DNA of 64,000 bases from Brachybacterium sp. EE-P12 (GTDB lineage: Bacteria; Actinomycetota; Actinomycetes; Actinomycetales; Dermabacteraceae). Numbering within the stretch: position 1 is the stretch's first letter; the number at the start of each line of letters is the position of its first letter. Position numbers and translations under genes: made by a program. The stretch is from NCBI RefSeq assembly GCF_003711805.1, contig NZ_QXCP01000005.1:348639-412638 (forward strand). The letters are read 5' to 3'. The notes below the pieces were generated by a model that did no database searches, was not told the origin of the DNA, and saw nothing but the letters and a program-made list of their open reading frames with translations. Of this stretch, positions 1 to 11,929 are shown piece by piece.

Positions 1-285
1 CGGGCCGGCGCCCTCGAACGTTCCCTGTCTGACCTTGCTCCCGGTGGGGTTTACCGTGCCGGCCTCGTCACCGAGACCGCGGTGGTCTCTTACACCACCC
101 TTTCACCCTTACCGCCGCGCCCCGAGGGGCGAGGCGGCGGTCTGCTCTCTGTGGCACTGTCCCGCGGATCACTCCGGGTGGGCGTTACCCACCACCGTGC
201 CGGATGGAGCCCGGACTTTCCTCGGCCCCGGAGCGTGAGCTCCGGAGACGCGGCTGCCCGGCCGACTGGTCCAGCACGAAGTCTA
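1..285 (-). ncRNA. rnpB: RNase P RNA, 3' end cut by window edge
   Basis: This is the catalytic RNA of ribonuclease P, which matures tRNA 5' ends. Read on the minus strand, the region shows the bacterial type A landmarks: a 5' GC-rich helix near 240-285, the GAGGAAAGTCCGG block at about 217-229, a hairpin around 170-195, and the GACAGTGCCACAGAG segment at about 150-165. The 3' part, including the strand that closes helix P1, lies to the left of position 1. The 5' end is approximate because the partner strand is not visible. Confidence 0.88.
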
Positions 286-401
286 CGTCTCGCCACGCCC
301 GCTGTCGCCGCCGCGCCGCCGCGCGCGACCACGAGGTGACGTGCGCAACCTCTCCCCGGCCCCTCCCCGGGGAGGCCGCCGCCGCGGCCGAGAATGGGCG
401 G

Positions 402-1181
402 ATGCTGATCCTGCTGCCGCCCTCGGAGACGAAGACCCGACCGGCCGAGGTGGGCCATCGCCCGCTCGCCCTGGACGAGCTCGCGCTGCCCGCGCTGACG
501 GAGGCGCGCGAGACGATGCTGCGCGCCGCGCATCGCACTGCGGCCGGGCCCGACGCCGCCTCCCGCCTCGGGGTCCCTGCTTCCGCGCCCGAGCTCGTCG
601 GCCGGATGCTCCACCTCGAGCAGGAGCCCGCCGGGGCGCCGCTCGAGGTCTACTCCGGGGTGCTGTTCGACCAGCTCGATCCGGGCGCCGCCCCGAGCGA
701 GGACCGGCGCGTGCTGGTCCAGTCCGCGCTGCTGGGGCTCGTCGACGCCGCCCGGGACCGGATCCCGGCCTATCGCCTCTCGGCCGGCTCGCAGCTCTCG
801 AGGTTGGGCAAGGCCGGCTCCTGGTGGACGCCTCGGCTGAGGCCGGTCGCCGAGGAGCTGCGGGCCGACGAGGCTCGCGGGGACTCCCCCGTCGTCATCG
901 ACTGCCGCTCGGGGGCGTACCGCTCGATGATGGCGCTGCGCAGCGGGGGCGGGGTGCAGGTGCTCGAGGTCGCCCCGGTGCAGGAGCGTTCCGGGGTGCG
1001 CAAGGTGATCTCCCATGACGCGAAGCGCTACCGCGGCCTGGTGACCCGTGCGCTGCTCGCCGCGGACTCGACGCCGAGCACGGCCGACGAGGTGGTCGAC
1101 ACGGTGAGGAGCGGGTTCGGCCAGGGCCTGCGGGTCGAGCTGGACGGGGACCGGCTCGTGATCGTCGACGTCGTCCCCTGA
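402..1181 (+). CDS. yaaA: YaaA/UPF0246 family peroxide-stress protein
   Basis: The 259-residue protein opens with MLILLPPSETK, the N-terminal signature of the YaaA (DUF328/UPF0246) family, and has the family's usual length. In E. coli YaaA lowers free iron during peroxide stress and binds DNA; that role is inferred here by family only. The ATG at 402 was chosen because the conserved start motif follows at once, although the frame is open upstream to 204. It runs away from rnpB and converges on the NIF3-like gene, whose stop is 16 bp downstream. Confidence 0.82.
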   Translation: MLILLPPSETKTRPAEVGHRPLALDELALPALTEARETMLRAAHRTAAGPDAASRLGVPASAPELVGRMLHLEQEPAGAPLEVYSGVLFDQLDPGAAPSEDRRVLVQSALLGLVDAARDRIPAYRLSAGSQLSRLGKAGSWWTPRLRPVAEELRADEARGDSPVVIDCRSGAYRSMMALRSGGGVQVLEVAPVQERSGVRKVISHDAKRYRGLVTRALLAADSTPSTADEVVDTVRSGFGQGLRVELDGDRLVIVDVVP

Positions 1182-1197
1182 GCAGCTCTGCGCCGGC

Positions 1198-2052
1198 TCA
1201 GCCGAGCCGGCCGCTCCACGGGTCGGTGACCTGCGCACTCACGCGCACCTCGAGGCCGGGCAGCGCATCGGTGAGCAGATCGTGGGCGAGCGGCAGCCAC
1301 AGCGCCTCGCTCGCCGCATGCGCGACATCGATGAGGGCGGGGACGCGCGCGGTGTCGGCGGCCCCTTCGACGTGCTCGAGCGCGGGATGGTGACGCAGGT
1401 CGGAGGTGATGTAGGCGTCGACGCCCGCAGCGGCTGCGGCCTCGAGGAAGGAGTCCCCGGCGCCGGGGCAGACGGCGATCCTGCGCACGGGCCGATCGGC
1501 CGCACCGGTGAAGGCGATGCCGCGCGCCGTGCGGGGGACGATGCCCGCGACCGTCTCGGCCAGCTCGCCGACCGTCGTCGGCCGCTCGAGCTCGCCGACC
1601 GCGCCGAGTCCGAACAGACGCGAGCCGTGCCCCGCGGCCTCGCCCTCCTTCCCGGGAACGAGCGGACGCGCATCCTGCAGCGCGAGGACGTCGATCCACG
1701 CGCCGACGGTCCCGCGCGTGGAGCGGTCGACGTTCGTGTGCCCGCACCACAGCGCCGTCCCGGCGCGCAGCAGGGAGGTGACCACCGCGCCCTTGCCGTC
1801 GTCGGCCGGCAGGAAGCTCGCCCCGCGCAGCAGCAGCGGGTGGTGGGTGATCAGCAGCTCGCAGTCGTGCGCGACCGCCTCGCGGGCGATGGCGAGCGTC
1901 GGATCCACGGCCAGCAGCACCCGGCCGACGGTCGCATCGCGCTCCCCGAGGACGAAGCCCACCCGGTCCCAGTCCTCCGCCCAGGAGAGCGGGTAGGCGG
2001 ATTCGAGGACGTCGACGACGTCCCTGACGGTGATGGTGGCGTCGGTGCTCAT
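1198..2052 (-). CDS. NIF3-like dinuclear metal centre hexameric protein
   Basis: This 284-residue protein belongs to the NIF3/YbgI family (GTP cyclohydrolase 1 type 2-like fold), which forms toroidal hexamers around a two-metal site. Visible family marks are the N-terminal WAEDWDRVG, the metal-binding ITHHPLL, the CGHTNVD motif, and a late DVAHAASE segment. The biochemical role of the family is poorly defined. The ATG at 2052 is preferred over an upstream in-frame start at 2124, which would overlap sufU by 67 bp. The gene lies 5 bp after sufU on the same strand and is probably cotranscribed with sufS-sufU. Confidence 0.85.
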   Translation of the reverse strand: MSTDATITVRDVVDVLESAYPLSWAEDWDRVGFVLGERDATVGRVLLAVDPTLAIAREAVAHDCELLITHHPLLLRGASFLPADDGKGAVVTSLLRAGTALWCGHTNVDRSTRGTVGAWIDVLALQDARPLVPGKEGEAAGHGSRLFGLGAVGELERPTTVGELAETVAGIVPRTARGIAFTGAADRPVRRIAVCPGAGDSFLEAAAAAGVDAYITSDLRHHPALEHVEGAADTARVPALIDVAHAASEALWLPLAHDLLTDALPGLEVRVSAQVTDPWSGRLG

Positions 2053-2057
2053 GGCGC

Positions 2058-6413
<4,356 letters not shown>

Positions 6414-6511
6414 GGCAGGGTTCCTTCGCTACAAGGTGGTCTTGTCCGGATAGTAGGCAGGTGTCCGGACGTTCGACGCGTCGGTGACCGAACCGTGCCC
6501 TGTGGAGTGAT

Positions 6512-6646
6512 CTACGCGCCCCACCAGCCGGTGTCCTGGTCGCCTTCGGTCTCGTGCTCGATGATCTCGGCCCACCACGGCGCCGGCACCGGCTCGGCCA
6601 GTTCGAGGCCGAGCTCGAGCTGCACCGGCTCCTCCCGCTCCCCCAT
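6512..6646 (-). CDS. small acidic protein, 44 residues
   Basis: A 44-codon frame starting ATG GGG GAG at 6646 and ending TAG at 6512. Its ATG overlaps the stop of the ImmA-like gene by one base (TGATG), which indicates translational coupling. The product is rich in Glu and Pro with two Trp pairs (PWWAE, GWWGA). No family is recognised. Codon third positions are G/C-rich as in its neighbours, which supports coding. Confidence 0.5.
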   Translation of the reverse strand: MGEREEPVQLELGLELAEPVPAPWWAEIIEHETEGDQDTGWWGA

Positions 6647-7028
6647 CACGCGGCCCAGTGCGCGTCGGCGAGTCGGGTCCGGAGCGCGGCGTGCTCGGAG
6701 GGGGTGAGTGCGTGGAGGCGGTCGATGACGGTCTCGGGCATGACGTCGAGCTCCTCGGCGATGACGACGGGATGCGGGGACCAGGCCGCTGCTTCGCCGA
6801 GGCCGTCCAGGTGGATGAGGCCGGTAGCGACCTGGCGGTCGATGCCACGCTCGGTGATGGCGATGCAGTGCCCTCGGTGGCCGCGCGCGTAGTGGATCAG
6901 CTCGTGGTCGAGGACGACACGGCGATCCACGGCGGTGAGCTCGCGATCGAGCCAGATCCTCGAGATGCCGTCGGTGTAGCCGTGGATCCCCCGGGCAGGG
7001 CCGTATCGATGATCTCCGGTGGACGCAT
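6646..7028 (-). pseudogene. ImmA/IrrE-like metallopeptidase, frameshifted
   Basis: The main part encodes an ImmA/IrrE-type (COG2856) zinc peptidase with the motif LDHELIHYARGH (HExxH). In phages this type cleaves the repressor to start induction. The in-frame start nearest the motif is a GTG at 6930, which would leave only about eight residues before HExxH. The missing N-terminus lies in another frame from the ATG at 7028 (MRPPEIIDTALPG). Restoring one base in the G5 run (C-run 6988-6992 on the plus strand) joins the frames as ALPGGIHGYTDG and gives a normal N-terminal half. It is therefore a one-base frameshift, either real or a sequencing error. Confidence 0.72.
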
Positions 7029-7066
7029 GACCTGACGGTAAGTGCTGGTGGTGACAGTCGAATGGT

Positions 7067-7537
7067 TCAGCGCCGACGCTTCAGCCGCCGTCGTCTTGTC
7101 GGCCTCCGCGCCCCGTCGATCCGCTTCACGGGGGGCGTGAACACCGGCAGCTCCCAGAAGCACGGAGCCGGGGACTTCATCCGAGACCTCAGGTTGAAGT
7201 AGTGGCGCCCGATGACGGCCATCTGAGCGAACATCGAGGCCCTCTGGACGTCGAGAGCGAAGATCCGGGCACCGTGCTCGAGCACCGCGTCGAACTCCTC
7301 CCTCACGGAGGCGATGTCGACGTTCTTGGTGAGCACCGGGATGCCCCGCATGCCGCACTGTTCGATCCAGTCGAGATCGGGAACGCGCTGCCCCTCGTTC
7401 GGGTAGACCTGGCCGATCCAGATAGGGTCCCAGCCGAGCATGCGAATCCCCGTCATGATCCTCTTGCTCAGGCACGCATCGACGAAGATCTGGTTGTCAC
7501 GCCACTGGGGCCAGGAACTCTCGATGGTCAGCGACAT
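7067..7537 (-). CDS. PIN-like toxin, VapC45 type
   Basis: This 156-residue protein has a PIN-like start (IFVDACLSKRI, acidic residue Asp at about 20) and a VLTKNVDIA segment as in VapC45/DUF5615-like toxins, which are ribonucleases. Residues 130-156 form an arginine-rich tail. The gene follows an HTH plus DUF433 antitoxin and overlaps it by 41 bp. This gene order and the two protein sizes resemble the Mycobacterium tuberculosis VapB45-VapC45 pair (Rv2018-Rv2019). RNA target and activity are unknown. Confidence 0.68.
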   Translation of the reverse strand: MSLTIESSWPQWRDNQIFVDACLSKRIMTGIRMLGWDPIWIGQVYPNEGQRVPDLDWIEQCGMRGIPVLTKNVDIASVREEFDAVLEHGARIFALDVQRASMFAQMAVIGRHYFNLRSRMKSPAPCFWELPVFTPPVKRIDGARRPTRRRRLKRRR

Positions 7538-8159
7538 AGCTGACCTCCGCTAGCTCCAGCCCGAAGTCCTCCGCGATCCATCGACGATCGTCCCCGCCCT
7601 CGATCTCGTCGAGGAGCGCGAAGACCGGCGTAGCGGTTCGCTCGATGATCGGGCGCCCGGCTGAGAAGCGTGGATCGATCACGATCCTCGTGGGGGCGTC
7701 GTCCCCTCCAAGCACGGTGTAGGACTCCATCACGTCGTCCCCACCGAAGTTCACCCTCTTGAGGAAATCGTCGAAGACGTCCCGGAGCGCGAACTGGCCG
7801 TCCTTCACCCGCTCGAGTTCGTCGTGGAGCATCCGGAAGAGGTCGGTGCCGTCCGTGTAGAAGCGCCTCGCGAATGCCAGCGGATCGGCCGCCTTCGCCT
7901 CGGTGATGATCGCGGCAACCTTCCGTGGCCCGATGCCGCGCCCGCCCAGCTCCTTCGCGACGGCCGCCTCGCTGAGCCCGATGAGCGGCACGGTCGGCGG
8001 TTCCGCGCCGTAGCCGCGGGCGCCCTGCGTGATGACGGGGCCTCGGTTCTTGCCGGGCTTGCTCCAGTTCCGGACCGTCCGCGCGGGAAGGCCGGCCAGA
8101 TGCGCGACGTCGGCGTGGGTGAGGATCGCGGACGTCCTGATCCGATCGTGCTGGTCCAT
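7497..8159 (-). CDS. HTH-DUF433 antitoxin, VapB45 type
   Basis: The 220-residue product has an N-terminal MerR-like helix-turn-helix (THADVAHLAGLPARTVRNW, about residues 13-31). It ends in a DUF433 domain (about residues 150-205) with IDPRFSAGRPIIERTATP and LAEDFGLE-like segments. DUF433 proteins act as antitoxins and autorepressors. The ATG at 8159 fits the domain start better than the ATG at 8204. It is cotranscribed with the downstream PIN-like toxin. Confidence 0.7.
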   Translation of the reverse strand: MDQHDRIRTSAILTHADVAHLAGLPARTVRNWSKPGKNRGPVITQGARGYGAEPPTVPLIGLSEAAVAKELGGRGIGPRKVAAIITEAKAADPLAFARRFYTDGTDLFRMLHDELERVKDGQFALRDVFDDFLKRVNFGGDDVMESYTVLGGDDAPTRIVIDPRFSAGRPIIERTATPVFALLDEIEGGDDRRWIAEDFGLELAEVSYVADHREFLAPVA

Positions 8160-8240
8160 CCGACACCACCCCCTCACCACTCGGCACTGAGTACAGCTTC
8201 CCACGGTCGAACGCTAGACACACCGACCGACGCTCGATCA

Positions 8241-8969
8241 TCATGCCCCACCAATCTCCGCTTCACGGTCCTGCTGCTGTCGGGCCTCGCGCTCCTTGGC
8301 CCGATGGTGTTGGATGGTCGGCATCAGCCAGCGGGCGCCGAAGATCAGGATGTCGGCGATCCACCAGACTCCGAATCCGCCCAGGGTGATGAGCTTCAGG
8401 AGTCCGAGCCCGATGTTGCCGTTGATGAAGCGGTCGATCCCGAGGTAGCCGACGAGGACCGCTGCGATGAAGGTGACGAGGTCGCGTACTACGCCAACAC
8501 TGGTCATAGGCCCCGTCGGTCGCGGCGGCTGCCTCCGTCGCGTGGGCGCTCCAGAGCGGGCGGCTCGGCCCTTCTGCGCCATCGCCTGGGGGTAGATGTC
8601 GCGAAGCACTGGGAGGGTGATCATCGCCTCGGCTTCCTCGATGCCGCCGTCTCGTCCACGCTGGACCCCTACTGCGGCCTCAACGAAGATCGTCGCGCCG
8701 GCGCGGTTCGCGCGAAGGACCTCGGCCTGTAGGCGTGCGGCGTTGGTGCGCGCGACGTAGGCGATGACGTCGCCCATGTATCGGACGGCAACAGCGTTGC
8801 GATCGTGGACGTTGTGCGGCTCGGGATGCAGTTCAAGCTGCACTCGGGAGACGTGCGGCTCACCGTCGGGAGGGCACGGGAAGTGCCTCTCGTAGGCGTC
8901 GCGGTAGTAGTACTCCCCCACCAGCTCGAGGCGTCTGGACTCGCCTCTGATCAGCGCGTCCCAGCTCAC
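8241..8969 (-). CDS. HIRAN domain-TM2 domain membrane protein
   Basis: The 242-residue protein joins two domains rarely seen together. Residues about 10-105 are a HIRAN domain (ELVGEYYYRD, PHNVHDRNAVAV, GYVAR-like end), a fold known from SWI2/SNF2 helicases that senses DNA 3' ends. Residues about 155-215 are a TM2 domain, with two hydrophobic helices around YLGIDRF and GGFGVWWIADI. The tail REARQQQDREAEIGGA almost repeats the tail of the upstream repressor. The GTG start overlaps the repressor stop (GTGA), so the two are coupled. Function is unknown; membrane tethering of a nucleic-acid sensor is inferred. Confidence 0.7.
   Translation of the reverse strand: MSWDALIRGESRRLELVGEYYYRDAYERHFPCPPDGEPHVSRVQLELHPEPHNVHDRNAVAVRYMGDVIAYVARTNAARLQAEVLRANRAGATIFVEAAVGVQRGRDGGIEEAEAMITLPVLRDIYPQAMAQKGRAARSGAPTRRRQPPRPTGPMTSVGVVRDLVTFIAAVLVGYLGIDRFINGNIGLGLLKLITLGGFGVWWIADILIFGARWLMPTIQHHRAKEREARQQQDREAEIGGA
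8245..8291. repeat. 47-bp imperfect direct repeat (partner 8970-9016)
   Basis: The 3' coding ends of the HIRAN-TM2 gene (8245-8291) and of the repressor (8970-9016) match at 41 of 47 positions and encode almost the same C-terminal tail. This points to a local duplication. Confidence 0.75.
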
Positions 8970-9823
8970 GCCCCACCGTCCTCCGCTTCTCGGTCCTGCT
9001 GTTGCCGGGCCTCGCGGCCGCGGTCCCGGCCGCGCTTAGCGGCGAGGCTGTACTCGTCCTGCTCCCACGGCCGGTCGTCCCGCAACGCTTCGTTCTCGGA
9101 TCCCCGCTGACGGTGATGCGCGTTCGAGCCTGCGTCTCGTTCACCTTCGCTTGTGTCAGCGCCACTTGACGTGGCGTGGCGCCGCGGGCTTGGCGTAACC
9201 CCATCTGGCTGAGACAGATCCGCCACGCTGCGATCACCATCTGCATGCTCGCGACGCTCGATGATCTGCTCCGTGCGGGTCGCGAGCTGGACGAGTGCGT
9301 TCGTCTCGTCCAGTGAGGGGACCGCGCGGCCGAGCAGGTGGGCGAGGTCGTAGAGGTCGTCGAGGTCCATCGCCTCGAGGGTCGCGTCGTCGTGCGTGTT
9401 GACCAGCTCGACGAGCGCCGTGCGCTCGGGGACTCGTTCGTCTCGTTCCTGCTCAAGTTGCGCCATCCGATCGTTGTCGCGGATGAATCCGCGGATCACA
9501 TCAAGGACGACGCGTCGCTGCTGGGTGGAGAGGTTGTCAGATCCGTCGGGGAGCTGCTCGGCCAGGGAGGCCATCGGCAGTGGGAGCCCCGCAGCCGCGT
9601 ACACCTCTTCGACAGGCATCTCCGCGAGCACGGCCAGAGCCTCGATCGTGGGGCGCTTTGGCGTGCTCTCGTACTTGCCGGCGAGGATCCGATCCACCGT
9701 CGCGTACGACAGCGTCAGGCCCTTGTTCTTCGCGATGCGCTGTAGCGCACGACCACCCTTGCCGCCGTTCCTCTCGGAGGCGACGCGGGCGACGTCCTGC
9801 AGCGTGAGCTTCGTTCGGGCCAT
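8966..9823 (-). CDS. XRE-family repressor of the tRNA-Val element
   Basis: This 285-residue protein has an N-terminal Cro/C1-type helix-turn-helix (about residues 5-75) with SYATVDRILAGKYE as the recognition segment. The middle is acidic with Leu repeats (LEAMDLDDLYDLAHLLG). The C-terminus is low-complexity and charged, ending REARQQQDREAEDGGA. It is transcribed divergently from a smaller XRE gene across a region holding an 18-21 bp operator-like repeat. This is the layout of a C1/Cro switch, so it is the likely immunity repressor, with ImmA nearby as its probable antagonist. Confidence 0.78.
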   Translation of the reverse strand: MARTKLTLQDVARVASERNGGKGGRALQRIAKNKGLTLSYATVDRILAGKYESTPKRPTIEALAVLAEMPVEEVYAAAGLPLPMASLAEQLPDGSDNLSTQQRRVVLDVIRGFIRDNDRMAQLEQERDERVPERTALVELVNTHDDATLEAMDLDDLYDLAHLLGRAVPSLDETNALVQLATRTEQIIERREHADGDRSVADLSQPDGVTPSPRRHATSSGADTSEGERDAGSNAHHRQRGSENEALRDDRPWEQDEYSLAAKRGRDRGREARQQQDREAEDGGA

Positions 9824-9953
9824 GGAGTGATCCTCAGGAGTCTGGTCAAGCTTCTACACCCGCCAAGAACGGCCGGGCTGACAACCAGATTACTGGGAAG
9901 CGGCGCACACGCAGGGAAGTTGACACTTGCGCGATGACAAGCGGGTGCCTTTC

Positions 9954-9974
9954 GGTACGGGTACCACTTGTCAC
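9954..9974. promoter_or_regulatory. operator-like repeat O1
   Basis: A 21-bp sequence (core GGTACGGGTACCA, then TTGTCAC) that recurs inverted at 10293-10313 with one mismatch. It lies between the divergent repressor and Cro-like genes. Its last six bases form a possible -35 box for the rightward gene. Confidence 0.65.
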
Positions 9975-9997
9975 CGGTTCGAAAATTAGTGCAGGAT
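9969..9997 (+). promoter_or_regulatory. candidate rightward promoter of the Cro-like gene
   Basis: TTGTCA (9969-9974) and CAGGAT (9992-9997) are spaced 17 bases apart. The -35 box overlaps operator O1, so a bound repressor would block it. The implied transcript start near 10004 lies downstream of the ATG at 9996, which agrees with a start at 10068. Confidence 0.45.
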
Positions 9998-10067
9998 GTA
10001 CGTCATCACCGAGCGGCGCACGTGCGGCTATGGGCGCCCGAAGATCCGATACCAACGGGAGGCATGG

Positions 10068-10340
10068 ATGAGGGTCAAGGACCCCGCGGCCATTCGGAGG
10101 GCGCGGAAGGCGCGCGGCTTCTCGCAGCGCGACCTGACCGCCCTCTTCAAGTGCACGCAGGCGGCGATCTCCGCACTGGAGAGGGGGACCATGAAGACAT
10201 GCGGCGCTGATCTCGCAAAGATCATCTGCCGACGGGTCGAGCGCGGCCTGGAGGATCTCTTCATCGACCCGAGTGCCGAAGCGCTACCCAGCGTGACAAC
10301 TGGTACCCGTACCACCCAGCACGCCAAGGCAGTGGCCTGA
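10068..10340 (+). CDS. small XRE helix-turn-helix protein, Cro/excisionase-like
   Basis: A 90-residue protein, essentially one helix-turn-helix domain: ARKARGFSQRDLTALF and TQAAISALERG are the helices. The ATG at 10068 is used because GGGAGG lies 5 bases upstream. A longer form from 9996 would start inside the promoter. It is first in a rightward, overlapping cluster with the next two genes. As the divergent partner of the repressor it is the likely Cro-type lytic switch protein. A second operator copy lies in its 3' end. Confidence 0.7.
   Translation: MRVKDPAAIRRARKARGFSQRDLTALFKCTQAAISALERGTMKTCGADLAKIICRRVERGLEDLFIDPSAEALPSVTTGTRTTQHAKAVA
10293..10313. promoter_or_regulatory. operator-like repeat O2
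   Basis: Inverted copy of O1 (20 of 21 positions) near the 3' end of the Cro-like gene. Two distant sites in opposite orientation could allow repressor looping. Confidence 0.55.
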
Positions 10341-10675
10341 TGCCCGCAGCAACCATCACCCCGTTCCGTGCGCCCCCGCGCGACCTCCCCGGTCCGCCCC
10401 CTCGCGCACCGCTCCCCACCGAGGCCGAGCTGTTCCCATTCCTCGGCGTGGACGACGTCTGCATCTACTGCGGCCGCTTCCAGACCTACGAGGAAGCCGA
10501 GCAGCGCACAGCCACCCACATCCGCGCCGACCTCCTCGCCGTGCACCGCACGAACGAGGCGCTGATGCGGGACTTCGGCGAGCAGCACCCCGGCTACCAG
10601 GACGACGTCTACGACCTCCTCTGCGAGCCCGACAGCGCCGTGCCGGCCCCGGCCGTCGAGGCGGTGGCCCGATGA
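10340..10675 (+). CDS. hypothetical protein with CxxC pair
   Basis: A 111-residue protein with a Pro-rich N-terminus (about 1-27) and a central VDDVCIYCGRF segment whose two cysteines could bind zinc. A charged helix follows. Its ATG overlaps the stop of the XRE gene by one base, and its own stop overlaps the next start. No family is recognised. Position suggests an early gene of the element. Confidence 0.6.
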   Translation: MPAATITPFRAPPRDLPGPPPRAPLPTEAELFPFLGVDDVCIYCGRFQTYEEAEQRTATHIRADLLAVHRTNEALMRDFGEQHPGYQDDVYDLLCEPDSAVPAPAVEAVAR

Positions 10676-10950
10676 ACGCCACTCCTTCCCTCGACGTCCT
10701 CCACGCCTCCGCGGAACTCCTCCGCGAGCTGACCGCGCTGCTCAACTACGAGGAGGTCCGCGGCCTCGTCGCCCGCATCCGTGCGCACCTCGAGGCCGCG
10801 TGCGATTCCGATCCGGACTGGTGGCGGTCCCCGACGTCGAAGGACCTCGCCGAGGCGTGCCGCGACCTCGAGGACGCCCTCGACGTCATCGACTCCCGCC
10901 GCCGCGAGCAGGAGCGCGCCGCGCTCGTCGACGCCTCCACGCAGTCCTGA
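10672..10950 (+). CDS. hypothetical helical protein
   Basis: A 92-residue, mostly helical, acidic protein with no recognised domain. It starts by a 4-base ATGA overlap with the previous gene, so translation is coupled. A strong hairpin 9 bp after its stop ends the three-gene early cluster. Confidence 0.6.
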   Translation: MNATPSLDVLHASAELLRELTALLNYEEVRGLVARIRAHLEAACDSDPDWWRSPTSKDLAEACRDLEDALDVIDSRRREQERAALVDASTQS

Positions 10951-10958
10951 ACGCAGGA

Positions 10959-10986
10959 GCGCCCCCGCCATGCAGGGCGGGGGCGC
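10959..10986. terminator. strong GC hairpin after early cluster
   Basis: An 11-bp perfect stem (10959-10969 with 10976-10986) lies directly after the 92-residue gene. It has no T-run, which is common in high-GC actinobacteria. Confidence 0.7.
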
Positions 10987-11009
10987 GTGATCCCAGAAAG
11001 GGATGCCCA

Positions 11010-11885
11010 ATGGATGAACTGACCACACCGTACAACGCCGAGGACTTCGACACGCTGCGCCAAGTCCGCGGGGACGGCACCGAGTACTGGACGGGCCGAG
11101 ACCTGAACCGAGTCACCGGCTACGCGGGCTTGCAGAAGTTCGAGGTCGCCGTGAAGCGCGCGATTGCGGCGATCGCGAACATGCAGATGGATGTGACCAG
11201 CCACGTTAACCAGATCAGCAGACTGGTCGAGAGGCCTCAGGGCGGCTCCATCCAGCAGGGCGACTTCGAGCTGTCCCGCTACGCCGCCCACCTCGTCATG
11301 ATCAACGGCGATCCGCGCAAGCCGGAGATCGCGAAGGCGCAGACCTACTTTGCGGTGAAGACCCGTGAGGCCGAGCTCGCACCGGCCGTTCCGGTCGCAC
11401 TGCCGGGCCGCCGTGAGCTCGCGCAGATGGTCCTCGAGGCCGAGGACCGCGCGGACCGGGAGGCGATCGCTCGGACCCGGGTCGAGCACAAGCTCGAGAA
11501 GCAGCATCCCGTCGCCGACTACCACCAGCGATTCGTGGCGGAGAGCCAGGACATCGTCACGATCGACAACTTCGCCTCGCAGTACGGCACGACGGGCCCG
11601 AAGGTCCGGGAGCTAATGAAGGACAAGGGTGTAACGGTCCATCAAGTCGTCGCGCAGCGCTGGTCGAAGAGCAACTGCCAGATGGTCGATGACTACGGGT
11701 GGAGGCCCCGTCAGGGTGTCCTCTCCTCGACCTGGTTCGTGCTCCGGCAGCACCGTCGCGTCCGTGTACGAGTCCGCTGCCGCGCAGCCCCGCTACCGGC
11801 CCGGAGAAGACCCCCGCCGCCGTCACGGACACGCACATCCTCCACGCACTCGGCACCATCACCGAGTGACGCGAGACGACGATGA
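11010..11885 (+). CDS. phage antirepressor-like protein (KilA-C region), 3' end doubtful
   Basis: From ATG 11010 (AGAAAGGG seven bases upstream) the N-terminal half resembles phage damage-inducible/BRO-like proteins (DTLRQVRGDGTEYW, GRDLNRVTGY, DFELSRYAAHLV). Residues about 175-240 resemble a KilA-C antirepressor domain (DNFASQYGTTGPKV, RWSKSNCQMV, YGWRPRQG). After about residue 248 the frame becomes an arginine-rich, low-complexity tail. In the -1 frame the same DNA gives GPEKTPAAVTDTHILHALG and a stop at 11867-11869, a more natural ending. A missing base near 11747-11755 is suspected. Such proteins neutralise the repressor. Confidence 0.65.
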   Translation: MDELTTPYNAEDFDTLRQVRGDGTEYWTGRDLNRVTGYAGLQKFEVAVKRAIAAIANMQMDVTSHVNQISRLVERPQGGSIQQGDFELSRYAAHLVMINGDPRKPEIAKAQTYFAVKTREAELAPAVPVALPGRRELAQMVLEAEDRADREAIARTRVEHKLEKQHPVADYHQRFVAESQDIVTIDNFASQYGTTGPKVRELMKDKGVTVHQVVAQRWSKSNCQMVDDYGWRPRQGVLSSTWFVLRQHRRVRVRVRCRAAPLPARRRPPPPSRTRTSSTHSAPSPSDARRR

Positions 11886-11887
11886 GA

Positions 11888-11919
11888 AGCGCCCCATCTC
11901 CTTCGGGAGGTGGGGCGCT
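11888..11919. terminator. rho-independent-type terminator
   Basis: A 14-bp stem (11888-11901 with 11906-11919, one mismatch) with a TTCG loop, followed by TTTCGT. It ends the antirepressor transcript and also lies just beyond the stop of the convergent lipoprotein gene. Confidence 0.78.
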
Positions 11920-11929
11920 TTCGTGCGTC

